Shown here one piece after another: positions 42,089 through 51,839 of a stretch of 58,680 nucleotides of DNA. This DNA is from an uncultured Bacilli bacterium (GTDB lineage Bacteria > Bacillota_I > Bacilli_A > RF39 > UBA660). Position numbers and translations under genes: made by a program. Below the pieces are notes generated by a model. The model was not told the DNA's origin. It worked only from the letters and a program-made list of their open reading frames with translations, and searched no databases. The stretch lies in assembly GCA_934096535.1 (NCBI GenBank), contig CAKOMC010000002.1, forward strand, positions 1 to 58,680. The letters run 5' to 3'. Numbering within the stretch: position 1 is the first letter of the stretch; each line of letters begins with the position of its first letter.

Positions 42089-42195
42089 TAATTTTAAAAG
42101 TTAAAAATATTAATATAAAATTTAAAAGTATTTTATGTAAGTTAACTTTAGAAATTGTAAGTAAGTATCTTGATAGGGGAATAATTATAATAGAT

Positions 42196-42435
42196 ATGAC
42201 TGATACTTATAAAAAAATAAGTGAAACTATTAAAAACGAAAATGATATTGAAATAACTGATAAAAGAGTAGTAATGCCTATAAGAAAAGCAATGATTGAT
42301 TATTTAACCTTAAAATATAAATTTAACAATGTGGCTTGCCCAAAATCAAGGATAACAAATGGCTCATTTAGCCCAAAATCAGGAACAGTAACAAAAAAGT
42401 GTCAAGAAAGTGTCAAATTTTTAGGAAAACTATGA
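42196..42435 (+). CDS. Hypothetical 79-residue frame, uncertain
   Basis: A short frame with an AGGGGA about 15 nt before the ATG. The first half is helical and charged (DTYKKISETIKNENDIEITDKRV), the second is Ser/Lys-rich with two Cys. No family was recognised, and the frame may be chance or a remnant; the Pro/Ser-rich end is unlike the neighbouring genes. Confidence 0.3.
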   Translation: MTDTYKKISETIKNENDIEITDKRVVMPIRKAMIDYLTLKYKFNNVACPKSRITNGSFSPKSGTVTKKCQESVKFLGKL

Positions 42436-42484
42436 TAAAAAAATAAAAACATAGTATCATAATTCATGTAAGGAGTGATTAATT

Positions 42485-42682
42485 GTGTTATATCCATCTA
42501 TTGATAAACTATTAAATATCGTAGACTCAAAGTACAAATTAGTACACATTGCTTCTCGTCGTAGTAAGCAAATGATGGAAAACAAACATTTTCAAATGAA
42601 TGAAAATGAATACAAGAGTAAAAAAGAATTAGGTAGAGCCCTTGAAGAATTAGAACATGGTCTAATCAAGGTTGAAAACTAA
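42485..42682 (+). CDS. rpoZ: RNA polymerase omega subunit
   Basis: A 65-residue protein with a GTG start after AAGGAGTG. LYPSIDKLLNIVDSKYKLVHIASRRSKQM is the omega N-terminal helix-loop with the conserved SKY.LV...A..R pattern, and KKELGRALEELEHGLIKVE matches the conserved ALEEI...I end. It stabilises the beta' subunit. In many Bacilli rpoZ lies next to gmk/coaBC; here it is followed by polA. Confidence 0.9.
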   Translation: MLYPSIDKLLNIVDSKYKLVHIASRRSKQMMENKHFQMNENEYKSKKELGRALEELEHGLIKVEN

Positions 42683-42698
42683 TTCTTTTTTTAGTTTT
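42675..42698 (+). terminator. Possible terminator after rpoZ
   Basis: AAAACTAA (42675-42682) pairs with TTAGTTTT (42691-42698) around a T-rich loop. The stem has little G+C, so strength is doubtful. Confidence 0.4.
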
Positions 42699-42789
42699 AT
42701 CTGAAAAATTACCGTAAATAGCCAGTTTTTAAGTGTATAAGTGGGGGAAGCGTGTTATACTTATTAAGTAGAAGAAAGGATTAGATTTT

Positions 42790-45348
42790 ATGGAAAAAGT
42801 ATGTTTAGTAGATGGTAATAACTTAATGTTTAGGGCTTATTATGCAACCGCCTATAGTGGTAATATGATGAAAAATTCTAAAGGATTTCCTACCAATGCC
42901 TTATACGGATTTGTTAATATGATGCAAAAAATAATTGAGGAAGAAAAACCTAAATACATTATGGTAGCTTTTGATATAGGTAAAAACTTTCGCAAAGAAA
43001 AATATGAAACTTATAAAGCCGGAAGAAGTGAGACGCCAGAAGAATTAAAATCTCAAATGCCTGTTGCTAGAAAAATATTAGAAGCCATGGGAATTAAATA
43101 TTATGAGTTAGAACCATTTGAGGCTGATGATATTATTGGAACCTTTGCCGAAGCTTGTAACAATAATTGCGAATATGATGCCACCGTTATTTCTAGCGAT
43201 AAAGATTTACTTCAGCTAATTACGGATGAAGTCGAAGTAAAACTATTAAAAACCAAAGATTATATTAGATATAATCCGACTAATTTTAAAGAAGACTGGG
43301 GATTTACTCCCATTCATATGATCGATTATAAAGCTTTAGCAGGTGATTCATCTGATAACATTCCTGGAGTTAAAGGAATAGGCGATAAAACGGCGATTAA
43401 TCTTTTAAAAACTTATGAAGACTTAGATGATATATATAGTCATATTGATGATATAAAAGGAGCTGTTAAAACTAAATTAATAAATGCTAAAGAGATAGCC
43501 TATATTTCTAAAGAAATGGCTACTATTTATAAAAAAGTTCCTATTGATATTAACTTTGATAATATTAAATATAACGGTCCTAAATTAGAAGAATTAACTG
43601 ATATTTTTACGGAACTGGAATTCTTTTCTTTTTTAAAAAATACTAAACCTAAAACAATAACTAAAGAAATAAAATTTACAACTATTTTAGATCCTAAAGA
43701 AATAGAAGAAGCCGATACTTATGCTTACTATATTGAGTGTGATAAAGAAAATTATCATCAAGCAAATATTATTGGTATGAGTGTTGTTACTAAGAAAAAT
43801 AATTATTATGTTCCTAAATTGTTAATTAAAGATACCTTAGATTATTTAAAAAATAAAATTAAATATACTTATGATTTAAAGAAAAATATATGTCTTTTAA
43901 AAGATGAAAATATATTAGATAATACTATCTTTGATACGATGATTGCCTCTTACTTGTTAGAAGAAAATACTAAAGAAGATATTGCCTATCTTATGATACC
44001 TAAAGATTATAAAGTAGAATTTTATGATATATCCTTAAAAAAAGGATTTATACCTAAAGATATTGTTACTAAAGCCAGGTTTATCTTTGATACTCGGGAT
44101 GACTATTTAAAGAAAATAAAACTAGAAGATATGGAAAGCTTGTTTACTAATATAGAAATGCCTTTAATAAAAGTTTTAGCTAATATGGAATTAAATGGTA
44201 TCAAATGTGATAAAGAAGTTTTAAAAAGTATGTCTTTAGAAGTATCAAAAAGAATTAAAGATATTGAAGAAAGAATTTATTTTGAATGTGGAGAGGCCTT
44301 TAATATTGCATCCCCTAAACAATTAGGAGTAATCCTTTTTGAAAAATTAAATTTACCGTTTGCTAAGAAAAATAAATCAGGAGGTTATAAGACTGATGTT
44401 GATACTTTAAAAAAATTAGTTAATTATAGTCCGGTAATAGGTGATATCTTAGAATTTAGAAACTTAAATAAACTTTATACAACTTACCTAGAAGGTCTTA
44501 TTCCGTATATCTTTAATGATGGTAAAATTCATACTATTTATAAGCAAAATTTAACCCGTACAGGCAGGCTTTCATCAGTTGAACCAAATATGCAAAATAT
44601 TCCAGCTAAAGATAGTGAAGGAAGAAAGATAAAGAAAGCCTTTTATCCCGAATATGATTATCTTTTAAGCTGTGATTACTCTCAAATTGAGTTGCGCCTT
44701 TTAGCCCATATTAGTAAGTCTCAAGAACTAATTAATGCTTATTTAAATGATGAAGATATTCATACGAAAGTGGCAGCCGATATTCATGGTATTTCTCAAA
44801 GTGAAGTAACCCCTCTAATGCGTAAGACTGCTAAGGCTGTAATATTTGGAATAGTTTATGGTATTAGTGGATTTGGCTTAGGGGAAAACTTAGAAATACC
44901 TGCTAAAGACGCTAAAAAATTTATTGAAAAATATTATGAATTATACCCAGGGGTTAAAAAATACATGGACGAAATTATTAAAGAAGCTTACGAACGAGGT
45001 GAGGTTAGAACCTTATTTAATCGTAAACGCACCATTGACGAATTAAATAATAAAAATTATATGATAAGACAACAGGGCGAAAGAATTGCCTTAAATACCC
45101 CAATTCAAGGAACTTGTGCTGATATTATGAAAAAAGCCATGGTTGAAATTTATAAAGCTTTTAAAGAAAATAATATTCAAAGTAAGATGTTATTACAAGT
45201 CCATGATGAATTAATCTTTGATGTTAAAAAAGAAGAAAAAGACCAAGTAATAACCATTGTTAAAGATAAAATGGAAAATGCTATAAAACTAGATGTTCCT
45301 ATTAAAGTAAGTAGTGATATTGGAACTAATTGGTATGATACAAAATAG
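42790..45348 (+). CDS. polA: DNA polymerase I
   Basis: An 852-residue enzyme for Okazaki-fragment processing and repair. Residues 1-~290 are the 5'-3' exonuclease (LVDGNNLMFRAYYA, FEADDIIGT, ISSDKDLLQL, YKALAGDSSDNIPGVKGIGDKTA). ~295-470 is the 3'-5' exonuclease-like domain, where the DxE motif is not seen (YYIECDK), so proofreading is probably absent, as in other Firmicutes. ~480-852 is the polymerase (TRTGRLSSVEPNMQNIP, SCDYSQIELRLLAHIS, KTAKAVIFGIVYG, LLQVHDELIFDV). AAGAAAGGA precedes the ATG. Confidence 0.97.
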   Translation: MEKVCLVDGNNLMFRAYYATAYSGNMMKNSKGFPTNALYGFVNMMQKIIEEEKPKYIMVAFDIGKNFRKEKYETYKAGRSETPEELKSQMPVARKILEAMGIKYYELEPFEADDIIGTFAEACNNNCEYDATVISSDKDLLQLITDEVEVKLLKTKDYIRYNPTNFKEDWGFTPIHMIDYKALAGDSSDNIPGVKGIGDKTAINLLKTYEDLDDIYSHIDDIKGAVKTKLINAKEIAYISKEMATIYKKVPIDINFDNIKYNGPKLEELTDIFTELEFFSFLKNTKPKTITKEIKFTTILDPKEIEEADTYAYYIECDKENYHQANIIGMSVVTKKNNYYVPKLLIKDTLDYLKNKIKYTYDLKKNICLLKDENILDNTIFDTMIASYLLEENTKEDIAYLMIPKDYKVEFYDISLKKGFIPKDIVTKARFIFDTRDDYLKKIKLEDMESLFTNIEMPLIKVLANMELNGIKCDKEVLKSMSLEVSKRIKDIEERIYFECGEAFNIASPKQLGVILFEKLNLPFAKKNKSGGYKTDVDTLKKLVNYSPVIGDILEFRNLNKLYTTYLEGLIPYIFNDGKIHTIYKQNLTRTGRLSSVEPNMQNIPAKDSEGRKIKKAFYPEYDYLLSCDYSQIELRLLAHISKSQELINAYLNDEDIHTKVAADIHGISQSEVTPLMRKTAKAVIFGIVYGISGFGLGENLEIPAKDAKKFIEKYYELYPGVKKYMDEIIKEAYERGEVRTLFNRKRTIDELNNKNYMIRQQGERIALNTPIQGTCADIMKKAMVEIYKAFKENNIQSKMLLQVHDELIFDVKKEEKDQVITIVKDKMENAIKLDVPIKVSSDIGTNWYDTK

Positions 45349-45480
45349 TTAATAAAAAACTAACTAAAAAAAATAAATACTAAGATAAAAAAGTTGAAAG
45401 AAAATCAAAAAAATTAGTTTAAACTATTTACAATTAAATAAGAACAGACTAAAATTAAAAATCAAGAAAGAAGAAGTAAT

Positions 45481-46299
45481 ATGCCAGAAATAGCGGAAGT
45501 AGAAACTGTTAGAAATGTTTTAAAAAAAAGTGTTTTGCATAAAAGAATAATTGGCGTTGATATTTATTATGAGAAGATGATTGAACAAGATGTAAATGAG
45601 TTTAAGAATTGTCTTATTAATAATGAATTTATTGATATAAAAAGAATAGGTAAATGGTTAATTTTTGAACTTACAGATCATTATTTACTTAGTCATTTAC
45701 GCATGGAAGGTAAATATTTTATTAAGAATACTGAGGAAGAAAAAGCTAAACATGAACATGTTATAATTCATTTTGCTGATAATACCGATCTTAGATATCA
45801 TGATACTAGAAAGTTTGGCAGAATGAAAATTATACCTAAAGAGATGCTTTATGAGACGGAAGAAATAAAAAAACAAGGAAAAGAACCTGGAAGTAAAGAC
45901 TTAACAGCTACTTACTTAATAGAAAAATTTAAAACGAAGAAAGAACCTATTAAAACCGCCTTACTTGATCAAACAATTATAAGTGGTTTAGGTAATATTT
46001 ATGCTAATGAAGTTTTATTTGCAAGTAATATTAATCCTAAAAGACCAGCCAGTAGTATTACTTTAGAAGAAGCTAAAAAAATAGTTGATACCAGTGCAAG
46101 TATTATAAAAAAAGCCATGGAACTAGGAGGAACAACAATTAAAAGTTATACTTCTAGTCTAGGCGTAACTGGTCATTATCAAGATTATCTATGTGTTCAT
46201 AAAAGAGCAAATTGCCCTTGTAAAGTTTGTGGAGAAAAAATAATATGTATCAAAGTAGGAGGAAGAAGCACTTACTATTGTCCTAAGTGTCAAAAATAA
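45481..46299 (+). CDS. mutM: Formamidopyrimidine-DNA glycosylase
   Basis: A 272-residue base-excision enzyme for oxidised purines. The N-terminal catalytic Pro and Glu are present (MPEIAEVETVRNVL; the usual LP is IA). SHLRMEGKY, HDTRKFGRM, ISGLGNIYANEVLF (helix-two-turn-helix) and the C-terminal zinc finger CKVCGEKI...YYCPKCQK are intact. It follows polA, the usual order in Bacilli. The usual coaE is not next; a GNAT gene takes that place. Confidence 0.96.
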   Translation: MPEIAEVETVRNVLKKSVLHKRIIGVDIYYEKMIEQDVNEFKNCLINNEFIDIKRIGKWLIFELTDHYLLSHLRMEGKYFIKNTEEEKAKHEHVIIHFADNTDLRYHDTRKFGRMKIIPKEMLYETEEIKKQGKEPGSKDLTATYLIEKFKTKKEPIKTALLDQTIISGLGNIYANEVLFASNINPKRPASSITLEEAKKIVDTSASIIKKAMELGGTTIKSYTSSLGVTGHYQDYLCVHKRANCPCKVCGEKIICIKVGGRSTYYCPKCQK

Positions 46300-46301
46300 T
46301 T

Positions 46302-47219
46302 ATGGAAACAGGAGAAGATAAAAGAACTATTGATAAAGTTGATTTTATAGAGATGAAAAATTTTAATAATTATTTACTTGATAGTGATCTTTATAAAGTA
46401 TTTGACTTTGGATTTAATTATGGCAATAAAAATATTAAAATTTTTAGGATAGTAGAAAGATATACGAGATATACAGTAGGAGCAGTGGAATTTTTATTAA
46501 CGCCAATGGGACTTGATATAAAAATAGGCTTAAATAGTGCTTATCGTTATAATGGAAATGGCACAAAATTATTAAAAATGATTATAAAATCATTTGGAGA
46601 ATCCCTAAACAATACAGAGTACTTTGTTGCTCATATTGCCCCAGACAATTTAGTATCCCAAAAATTATTTTCTAAATGTGGTTTTGCAAGTGATTTTGAT
46701 GAAATTGAGACGGAATTAGCAGAAGGATACTTAACATATAAAAAAAGAAACCCTAATTATGGTAAAAAAAATTACCAAAAAGATGAAGTTATATTTTGTC
46801 AAAGCGATGATGCTAATGCCTATTATAAATTGGAAATATTTAAAAGCGATGCGACTGGTAATATTTTAGAAAAACCAATAATAGCCAGAGTGGCGTTTAG
46901 AAGAATTTATGATGGCATGGAAATATTAACTGATTATCAGGATAATATCGAAGAATTAGTTAAAACTATTTTAGATATTGAAAGTTGTTTTGAAGTAGTG
47001 TTTTCAGATAGCAGGTATTTTACCTATGCCTTCCGCATAAGTAAAAATGCGAATAAAAGAAATTATATTGAGTTATTTAAAAAATATAACTTTACATTGG
47101 ATGAATATAGTAGCACTGATGATTGTTTAGTATTTAAGCGATTAAATAAACATTATGTTGAAGATTTAAACAAAATTTTGAAAAGAACAAGAACTAAAGG
47201 AGAAGAAAAATATGATTAA
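46302..47219 (+). CDS. GNAT-family acetyltransferase-like protein
   Basis: A 305-residue protein. SAYRYNGNGTKLLKMIIKSFG near residue 90 resembles the acetyl-CoA loop (Q/RxxGxG/A), and HIAPDNLVSQKLFSKCGFASDF is the standard N..S..L..K.GF end of a GNAT domain. A second half (~170-305) with KLEIFKSDATGNI...ARVAFRRIYDG may be a second, degenerate GNAT unit. The start is uncertain: GTG 46287 overlaps mutM, ATG 46302 and ATG 46353 follow, none with a strong ribosome site. The substrate is unknown. Confidence 0.7.
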   Translation: METGEDKRTIDKVDFIEMKNFNNYLLDSDLYKVFDFGFNYGNKNIKIFRIVERYTRYTVGAVEFLLTPMGLDIKIGLNSAYRYNGNGTKLLKMIIKSFGESLNNTEYFVAHIAPDNLVSQKLFSKCGFASDFDEIETELAEGYLTYKKRNPNYGKKNYQKDEVIFCQSDDANAYYKLEIFKSDATGNILEKPIIARVAFRRIYDGMEILTDYQDNIEELVKTILDIESCFEVVFSDSRYFTYAFRISKNANKRNYIELFKKYNFTLDEYSSTDDCLVFKRLNKHYVEDLNKILKRTRTKGEEKYD

Positions 47220-48546
47220 ATTAAAAAATAGTAAAATATTTGTTTTAGGAATGGCCAGAAGTGGTTATGAAGTAAGTAAATATTTAAGTAAATATGATAA
47301 TGAAATAATAGTAACTGATGCTAAAGAGCAAGATGATGATAAAGTAAAAGAATTAGAAAGTTTAGGTGTTAAAGTCGTAATAACCGATAAACCTGAGGAA
47401 CTTTTAGATGGTACTTATGATGTAGTTATTAAAAATCCGGGAATTAAGTATACTAACCCTTTAATAGTTAAGGCTGATACTTTAAATATTCCGGTTATTA
47501 ACGAAGTAGAGGCCGCCTCTTACTTCTTTCCTGAGGGACTACAAGTAATTGGGGTAACTGGTTCAAATGGTAAAACTACTACTACCAATTTAATAAATGA
47601 AATGCTAAAAAAAGATGGTAAAAAAGTCATCATGGCTGGTAATATGGGAATCCCTGTTTGTAGCGTTTTAAATGATTTAACTAGTGATACTATTCTTTTA
47701 CTAGAAATATCTATTCAACAACTTTGTAATATGAATCATTTTAAAACTAATGTTAGTATTCTAACTAATCTTACTCCAACTCATATTGACTTTTTAGATA
47801 CTTATGAAAATTATATGAATACGAAGAAGAGAATATTTAATAATCATACGGATAAAGATATTGCTATTCTTAATTTAAATAATGAAGATGAGATAAATTT
47901 AACTAGGGATATAAAGTCTCATAAAATTTATTTTAGTAGTACTAAACCAACTGATATTTGTATTACCGATGATTATATTACATATTTTGGGGAAAAAATA
48001 ATAAAATTAGAAGATATTAAACTTCAAGGAACTCATAATTATGAAAATATTTGCTGTGCTATTGGAGCCGTTAAACATTATGGGGTAAAGAATGCCGCTA
48101 TCATTAAAGTTTTGGAAGATTTTGGGGGTGTTGAACATCGCCTAGAGTATGTAAGAACTCTAAATAATGTTATGTATTATAATGATTCTAAGGCAACTAA
48201 TACGGTTTCTACTACTATAGCCTTAAAAGCGTTCAATAAACCAACTATTTTAATTATGGGAGGCTTAGATAGAGGGCATTCCTTTGAACCATTAAATGAC
48301 TATATGAAAAATGTTAAATTAGTCGTTTGCTATGGTCAGACTAAAGAGCGAATTGAAAAATGGGCCGAAGGTTTAAAAATTCCAGTCAAAGTTTTTGATA
48401 ATTTACACGATGCTACCACTGCTGCTGCTAGGGAGGCTACTGCCGGTGATGTTGTCCTACTTTCTCCAGCTTGTGCTTCTTGGGACCAATATAAATGCTT
48501 TGAAGATAGAGGCACGGAATATAAAAAAATAGTTAATGGACTATAA
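47212..48546 (+). CDS. murD: UDP-N-acetylmuramoyl-L-alanine--D-glutamate ligase
   Basis: A 444-residue Mur ligase adding D-Glu to UDP-MurNAc-L-Ala in the cytoplasm. The N-terminal Rossmann part is KIFVLGMARSGYEVSKYL. The ATP loop is VIGVTGSNGKTTTTNLI (~residue 115), LLEISIQQL replaces the usual ExSSFQL, LTPTHIDFLDTYENYMNTKKRIF follows, and the C-terminal domain has NDSKATNTVSTTIALKAF and LLSPACASWDQYKCFEDRG. It overlaps the GNAT gene by 8 nt and the next gene by 11 nt. Confidence 0.96.
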   Translation: MIKLKNSKIFVLGMARSGYEVSKYLSKYDNEIIVTDAKEQDDDKVKELESLGVKVVITDKPEELLDGTYDVVIKNPGIKYTNPLIVKADTLNIPVINEVEAASYFFPEGLQVIGVTGSNGKTTTTNLINEMLKKDGKKVIMAGNMGIPVCSVLNDLTSDTILLLEISIQQLCNMNHFKTNVSILTNLTPTHIDFLDTYENYMNTKKRIFNNHTDKDIAILNLNNEDEINLTRDIKSHKIYFSSTKPTDICITDDYITYFGEKIIKLEDIKLQGTHNYENICCAIGAVKHYGVKNAAIIKVLEDFGGVEHRLEYVRTLNNVMYYNDSKATNTVSTTIALKAFNKPTILIMGGLDRGHSFEPLNDYMKNVKLVVCYGQTKERIEKWAEGLKIPVKVFDNLHDATTAAAREATAGDVVLLSPACASWDQYKCFEDRGTEYKKIVNGL

Positions 48547-49183
48547 AATGCAGGTTGTATTAGATAATAAAGATATCGATGTTATAATCGAACATAAACA
48601 AAATAAAAACCTTTATATACGAGTTACGGATAATCTAGAACTGTTAGTAACTTGTAACAAAAGGGTATCAGAAAAAGAAATATTAGATATTATCGAAAAA
48701 AATAGTAAGTCTTTAATTAAGATGTATAACAAAAAACTAAAAGAACTAGATAATAACAGTGTCTTTTACTATTTGGGTAAACCTTATACAATTATATATA
48801 ATAAAGATGTCAAAAAATATTATATCGAAGAAGATTGTATTATTGTTAAAGATGAAAAAATGCTAAATAAGTTTTATGCTGAAGAGTGTGTGCGTATTTT
48901 TACTGAAGAAATAGAAAAATATAAACCTATGTTTAACTATTTACCTAAATTTAGCTTAAGGGTTAGAAAAATGAAAACTCGTTGGGGTGTATGTAATAGG
49001 GGTAATAATACCGTTACTTTAAATAGTGAACTTTTGAAAAAAGAGATTAGACTTATTGATTATGTTGTCGTTCATGAACTTAGTCACTTTAAAGAAGCTA
49101 ATCATAGTGATAAATTTTGGTATGAAGTATCTTTAAGATACCCCAATTACAAAGAAGCTAGAAAAGAATTAAATGAAGTTTAA
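48536..49183 (+). CDS. YgjP/WLM-like metallopeptidase (DUF45)
   Basis: A 215-residue zinc metallopeptidase. LRVRKMKTRWGVCNRGNNTVTLNSELLK and VVHELSHFKEANHSDKFW carry the HExxH zinc site (HELSH) and the third His downstream. The N-terminal ~100 residues form the usual beta domain. Some YgjP-like proteins are reported in UTP hydrolysis or DNA-protein crosslink repair, and the substrate here is unknown. ATG 48536 lies inside murD; ATG 48548 is an alternative start. A terminator follows. Confidence 0.88.
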   Translation: MDYKMQVVLDNKDIDVIIEHKQNKNLYIRVTDNLELLVTCNKRVSEKEILDIIEKNSKSLIKMYNKKLKELDNNSVFYYLGKPYTIIYNKDVKKYYIEEDCIIVKDEKMLNKFYAEECVRIFTEEIEKYKPMFNYLPKFSLRVRKMKTRWGVCNRGNNTVTLNSELLKKEIRLIDYVVVHELSHFKEANHSDKFWYEVSLRYPNYKEARKELNEV

Positions 49184-49206
49184 GATGCCTAAATGGGCGT
49201 CTTTTT
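49183..49206 (+). terminator. Terminator after the YgjP-like gene
   Basis: AGATGCC (49183-49189) pairs with GGCGTCT (49196-49202), with one G-T pair, then T-run. Confidence 0.75.
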
Positions 49207-49237
49207 CTATGAAAAAAAGTGCTATAAAAGTACTAAA

Positions 49238-49440
49238 TTAACCTTCATCATTACAGATAAAATCAATTATATTAACATTAGGAATACCATCAATATTTTT
49301 TTGAAAAGCAAAATCTAAAATAAATAAATATCTTGGATATAAGTCTTTAATTTCATAGAATGGTTTATATTCTCTTTCTTTAGTTTTATCATTAAGCATA
49401 CCAAATAATAAAAAAGGAAGGGTAACGATCGTTACGGGGA
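49238..49440 (-). pseudogene. Remnant of an AAA ATPase/DUF4143-type C-terminus
   Basis: A minus-strand frame ends at 49238-49240 with about 54 codons from ATG 49399, and is open a little further upstream. REYKPFYEIKDLYPRYLFIL, then FAFQKNIDGIPNVNIIDFI matches the ending (I.D.YPKYVLTLD....N.DGI...N..DFL) of the widespread ATP-binding/DUF4143 proteins. Everything upstream of this domain is missing, so it looks like a leftover. It fills most of the 280 bp between the YgjP-like gene and ftsW. Confidence 0.5.
49422..49435. promoter_or_regulatory. Perfect 14-bp palindrome, possible binding site
   Basis: GTAACGATCGTTAC is self-complementary and unusually G+C-rich for this DNA. It lies 35 bp from the 3' end of ftsW. 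No function is evident. Confidence 0.3.
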
Positions 49441-49469
49441 TGGTGCTGTTTACTACATAAAAGTTTATT

Positions 49470-50549
49470 TTAACTCTTACTAATGTTTAAAATAATACCA
49501 ATAGAAGCAAAAGAAACTAATAAACTAGAGCCACCATAACTAAAGAAGGGTAAAGTCACGCCAGTGACCGGGATTAGCCCCACAACTACACATAGATTAA
49601 GTAAGGCTTGAATTAAAATTCCAAAAGATAAGCCAAAACTTAAGTACTTGGCGAATAAGTTTTTAGCTTGCATACTTATCTTAATCGAAAAATAAAATAA
49701 AAGCATAAAAATACTAGTAACCACTAAGACTCCTAAAAAGCCAAATTCTTCCGAAATAATAGAAAAGATAAAATCGGTTTGGGGTTCTGGTAAATAAAAA
49801 TGCTTTTGGATAGAGGAACCAAAGCCTAAACCTAAAAGACCACCGGGCCCAATCGCATATAAACTTTGAATTATTTGAAAACCACTACCTAAAGGATCAA
49901 CCCAAGGATTGACAAAGGAAATAATCCTAGCCAGACGATAAGGGGCTATTATAATAAGACCAATAATGCCCAGAAGACCTAGGATTCCACATTTAACAAA
50001 AAAAGAAATTTTGGCGCCTGATATAAAAATAATCATAATAAGCGTTAAAACAATCACCATACCTTGCCCAAAATCAGGTTCTAACATAATAAGACCAAAA
50101 AAGAGAAAAATAATACCTAAAATAGGAAAGATACCTTTAACAACATCTTTTACTGTGGAATCATTATTGGCTAGATATTTAGAAACAAAAATAATTAAAC
50201 CAATTTTAGCAAATTCTGAAGGCTGGATACCAAAGGAACCAATTCCAAACCAACTTCTAGCGCCGTTTCTTACTTTACCAATACCGGGAATTAAGACTAG
50301 TACTAATAAAATAAAACAAATAAATAAGATTTTATTAGCGTATTTATAATACTTTTTATAATCATAATTAGATAAAATTATCATAATAAAAATACCAATA
50401 ATAAAAAATAAAGTTTGGTGTTTAACATACTTTAAAGGATCATTAAATTTATATTCTGCCCAAATATTACTGGCCGAATATATCATAATAATTCCTAGAA
50501 TTCCGGCAATAATACTTAAGAAAAATAATTTATAATCTATTTTTTTCAA
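49470..50549 (-). CDS. ftsW: SEDS-family peptidoglycan polymerase (FtsW/RodA)
   Basis: A 359-residue protein with about ten membrane helices. FNDPLKYVKHQTLFFIIG, GARSWFGIGSFGIQPSEFAKIGLIIFVSKYL, LEPDFGQGMVI, GFGSSIQKHFYLPEPQTDFIFSIISEEFG and VTGVTLPFFSYGGSSL are all SEDS hallmarks, including the catalytic Asp in LEPDFGQG. It polymerises lipid II with a class B PBP. FtsW is preferred to RodA by the FYLPEPQTDFIFS region and murD nearby. The start codon is TTG, well spaced from AGGTGG. Confidence 0.92.
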   Translation of the reverse strand: MKKIDYKLFFLSIIAGILGIIMIYSASNIWAEYKFNDPLKYVKHQTLFFIIGIFIMIILSNYDYKKYYKYANKILFICFILLVLVLIPGIGKVRNGARSWFGIGSFGIQPSEFAKIGLIIFVSKYLANNDSTVKDVVKGIFPILGIIFLFFGLIMLEPDFGQGMVIVLTLIMIIFISGAKISFFVKCGILGLLGIIGLIIIAPYRLARIISFVNPWVDPLGSGFQIIQSLYAIGPGGLLGLGFGSSIQKHFYLPEPQTDFIFSIISEEFGFLGVLVVTSIFMLLFYFSIKISMQAKNLFAKYLSFGLSFGILIQALLNLCVVVGLIPVTGVTLPFFSYGGSSLLVSFASIGIILNISKS

Positions 50550-50657
50550 AAAGAACCACCTATATAAATATATGTTTTAATTTTTAAATATATGGTTAAA
50601 CAAATAAAAACTTTAAGAATTGGGCCTTAAAGTTTAAAATATTATTTATAGTTAATT

Positions 50658-51038
50658 TTATTTATGTTTAACAGTTTCAGTTTCTTGGTCTTTCGTATTA
50701 CCGAATGCTTTTTTCATAGCTGTTAATATTTCTCTTTTTTTCTCTTTATCAGAGATAACTAGAAGGCAAGCATCAAGTCTTTCCTTTAAAATATTAAGAG
50801 CTTCTGAAATATCTTCTCCGAGGTCTTGCATTACCAGTATAGTATTTAAAGTTTCTAATTGTTGAGTAGCTATTTCTATTACATCATTTTGACTAAGAGC
50901 AGATAACTTTTCTAAATATGACTCTTCCTTCTCATTATTTTCAGAATCATTATCACTCTTTTCTGTTTTTCTTTCAATATTTTCAATATTATCTTCTGTT
51001 GGTTCTAATAAACCTTCTATGTTTTCAAAGTAATTCAT
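50658..51038 (-). CDS. Hypothetical acidic protein
   Basis: A 126-residue protein starting MNYFENIEGLLEPTE, with GGAGG just upstream; a longer frame to 51083 is less likely. Residues ~10-45 are very acidic and disordered-looking (EDNIENIERKTEKSDNDSEN). The rest is helical (LSALSQNDVIEIATQQLETLN, then EALNILKERLDACLLVI). No motif was recognised. It is downstream of and co-directional with the 51839 gene. Confidence 0.65.
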   Translation of the reverse strand: MNYFENIEGLLEPTEDNIENIERKTEKSDNDSENNEKEESYLEKLSALSQNDVIEIATQQLETLNTILVMQDLGEDISEALNILKERLDACLLVISDKEKKREILTAMKKAFGNTKDQETETVKHK

Positions 51039-51110
51039 TTTTTCCTCCATAAAAATTATATAATTATTAATAATATTTAGCAATGATTTATGATGAAGAT
51101 AAAAGTTATC

Positions 51111-51839
51111 TTATAAATTATTGGTATTGTTATTTTGCCTTTTTACTAAACGAATCTTTTTTATTTCTTGTACCATTTTATCTGGTAATACTTCATCATT
51201 TAACCTAATTGAATTGATATACAATTTTAAAAGATCTTCATTAGCAATTAATAATAGCTCTTCCGAGTAGTCGGGCTTAATAATAGATTCTTCATAACGC
51301 CCTAAAAAATTGCCATATCGTAGCTGAAAATTATCAATTGTTTCTAAAAAAGTAAACGAACTATCACTGATACCAATTGAGATAGCGGGATTTAGAGGGT
51401 GTACTAATATATTGGAAAATAAAAGCCCGTTTTTACTGGTGTAATCCTTAATACTTTTTATTAATACTTCTAACCTGAAATAGGTATCATAACCAAATAA
51501 TTGTATTAATTTATCTTTTTTACCATCATCATCTACAGCCATAATACCAAGGCTTTTATTATTATAAAAATCAAGATAAAAATTACTGGGAAAATTGCTA
51601 CTTCTAATAAGCTCACCAGCACTTATTAATTTAACTTTAGAAGGAAAAAGAGCTTGCATTTCAATAGATTTTTCAAATAAAAAATTATCATATGCTTTCT
51701 GGATTTTTTCTAAATATTTAGAAAATTCAAAACCACTTACTTGATCATTCTTAAAATATTTCTTATTTTGTTTAATTAAAGCTTCTAATAAAGCTCTTTG
51801 TTCTAATAATTTATTTTTATATTCTATTTTGTTTTTCAT
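51111..51839 (-). CDS. Hypothetical protein
   Basis: A 242-residue protein. The N-terminal ~75 residues are helical and charged (NKLLEQRALLEALIKQNKK). The remainder is mixed alpha/beta (NFYLDFYNNKSLGIMAVDDDGKKDK, NILVHPLNPAISIGISDSSFTFL) without a known signature. AAAGGTAGATG precedes the ATG. The 258 bp upstream to 52097 show no gene; AT-rich runs only. Confidence 0.65.
   Translation of the reverse strand: MKNKIEYKNKLLEQRALLEALIKQNKKYFKNDQVSGFEFSKYLEKIQKAYDNFLFEKSIEMQALFPSKVKLISAGELIRSSNFPSNFYLDFYNNKSLGIMAVDDDGKKDKLIQLFGYDTYFRLEVLIKSIKDYTSKNGLLFSNILVHPLNPAISIGISDSSFTFLETIDNFQLRYGNFLGRYEESIIKPDYSEELLLIANEDLLKLYINSIRLNDEVLPDKMVQEIKKIRLVKRQNNNTNNL

Noticed and set aside
49966..50349. Plus-strand 127-codon frame
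   Set aside because: Lies entirely opposite ftsW and has a Pro/Lys/Ile pattern typical of an antisense shadow.
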